Source of the DNA: Physcomitrium patens
Lineage: Eukaryota > Streptophyta > Bryopsida > Funariales > Funariaceae
Length of the DNA stretch: 64,000 nt
Direction: 5' to 3'
NCBI RefSeq assembly: GCF_000002425.4
Contig: NC_037261.1
Coordinates: forward strand, 2,723,426 to 2,787,425
The position numbers and the translations under genes are program-made. This document shows, piece after piece, positions 63,055 through 64,000 of the stretch. The notes under the pieces are model-generated. The model saw only the letters and a list, made by a program, of their open reading frames with translations, made no database searches and was not told the DNA's origin. Every line of letters starts with the position of its first letter. Positions within the stretch are counted from its first letter, which is position 1.

Positions 63055-64000
63055 AGATAGCTTTTTATATACTTGTACAATACATGTAGGACCATTTATT
63101 TTCAAACTTAGAAAATCGACAATCATCTCATCTCTGCACTCACATGTACATTTTGTATCTTCTGCTTGGCAATGCTTTGTCTGTGTACATGGGTTCACTT
63201 ATCTATCCTCCAGAACAGTAGAGTGTTGTCATCTTGCCGTTTTGTTGTCTAAACTCCATTTGAATGCCATCAATTTAGATAGATCTCGTCTCACTTAATT
63301 AGACCCATTGCTTAATGAAGTACCCAAGTGAAAATTACATTACATTGGTTTGTGTCGGTATATGGTTTGAGAATTGATACCCTATTATGTATGTATTGAG
63401 CTGCTACAAGGAAAAATGCCCTGGAAGAATCAAGCCATAGCCATGGGGGATGGTCTTGAAGCAACTTTGTGATCTGGTTTTTAAAGTCATTACGTTACAA
63501 GACTGGGCTATTTCTTGTTGATACTGTGAAGTTTGAAGTGTAGCCAGTTTGATATATTTACGGAAGCCCAATAACAAAAGTACATCAATATTTTTTATCC
63601 TTGATTGTTATGATTACAACAAAATATTTCTATTATTCACTTAAGTAAATACTACACATACCAATTCTATAGTTAGTTGTATGACTACTTTATTTATGTC
63701 ACAACTAAAAAAATACATCTTCAAGTTTGATAGTTATTTGAATTAAGGTCTTGACATGATTTTTATTTTAAAATTCTACCCTGAAATCATTCAACTTTTT
63801 ATCCTTAATGATTTCAGTTTTGATGCCAGATTCTAGAAAAACACTTTTAATGATTTTTTTTACAAAACCTTAAATTGAACATCACTTACAATTATAAGCT
63901 AATTGTTTTTGAAAATTTAACAGAGACATATGCAAATAAATTAAAACTCATTAAAAATAAGTAAATTTTGTCGAATAAAAGTCATAAAAAAGTAAAAACA
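63055..64000. other. Kinase 3' UTR and AT-rich downstream sequence
   Basis: The first 200-500 bases are the likely 3' UTR. From about 63.55 kb the sequence becomes AT-rich like the other mobile-element regions, but nothing is recognisable before the window ends. Confidence 0.4.

Overview
The window looks like moss (bryophyte) nuclear DNA. Two intron-rich plant genes with ordinary GT-AG introns and coding GC near 45-50% sit among very AT-rich stretches full of old mobile elements, (AT)n microsatellites and homopolymers. The hybrid histidine kinase carries a MASE1 membrane domain, which I do not associate with angiosperm kinases, and this also suggests an early-diverging land plant. I cannot name the species from sequence alone.

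Layout: (1) 1-12 kb is a mobile-element graveyard. Four copies of a 1.3-1.5 kb LTR-like repeat unit surround two decayed Helitron Rep/helicase coding blocks on the minus strand. (2) 12.3-13.6 kb holds unrecognised, gene-like minus-strand fragments. (3) 15.2-17.0 kb holds a minus-strand gene for a secreted protein made mostly of sixteen 13-residue Pro/Ser/Thr repeats, with a duplicated upstream segment. (4) 18.8-22.5 kb is AT-rich and includes a degraded Ty1/copia fossil. (5) 23.7-34.45 kb is a complete RAPTOR gene on the minus strand, in 24 coding exons that I could place one by one. Its GC-rich promoter and leader region reaches about 36.05 kb. (6) 36.1-36.33 kb is a MITE with long terminal inverted repeats, followed by a broken Ty3/gypsy element at 36.7-42.1 kb. 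(7) 42.1-58.5 kb has no convincing long protein gene. It does hold a higher-GC, probably transcribed stretch at 46.8-51.0 kb that contains two copies of a structured RNA with compensatory changes in its stems and box C/D-like motifs. (8) 58.56-63.05 kb is a complete six-exon plus-strand gene for a MASE1 hybrid histidine kinase.

How the genes relate: RAPTOR is the substrate-recruiting subunit of TORC1, the nutrient growth controller. The hybrid kinase is a membrane sensor feeding a multistep phosphorelay. They are about 24 kb apart on opposite strands and nothing suggests they act together. The most unusual features are the paired structured RNAs, the MASE1 sensor kinase, and the secreted repeat protein whose repeats stay open in four of six frames.
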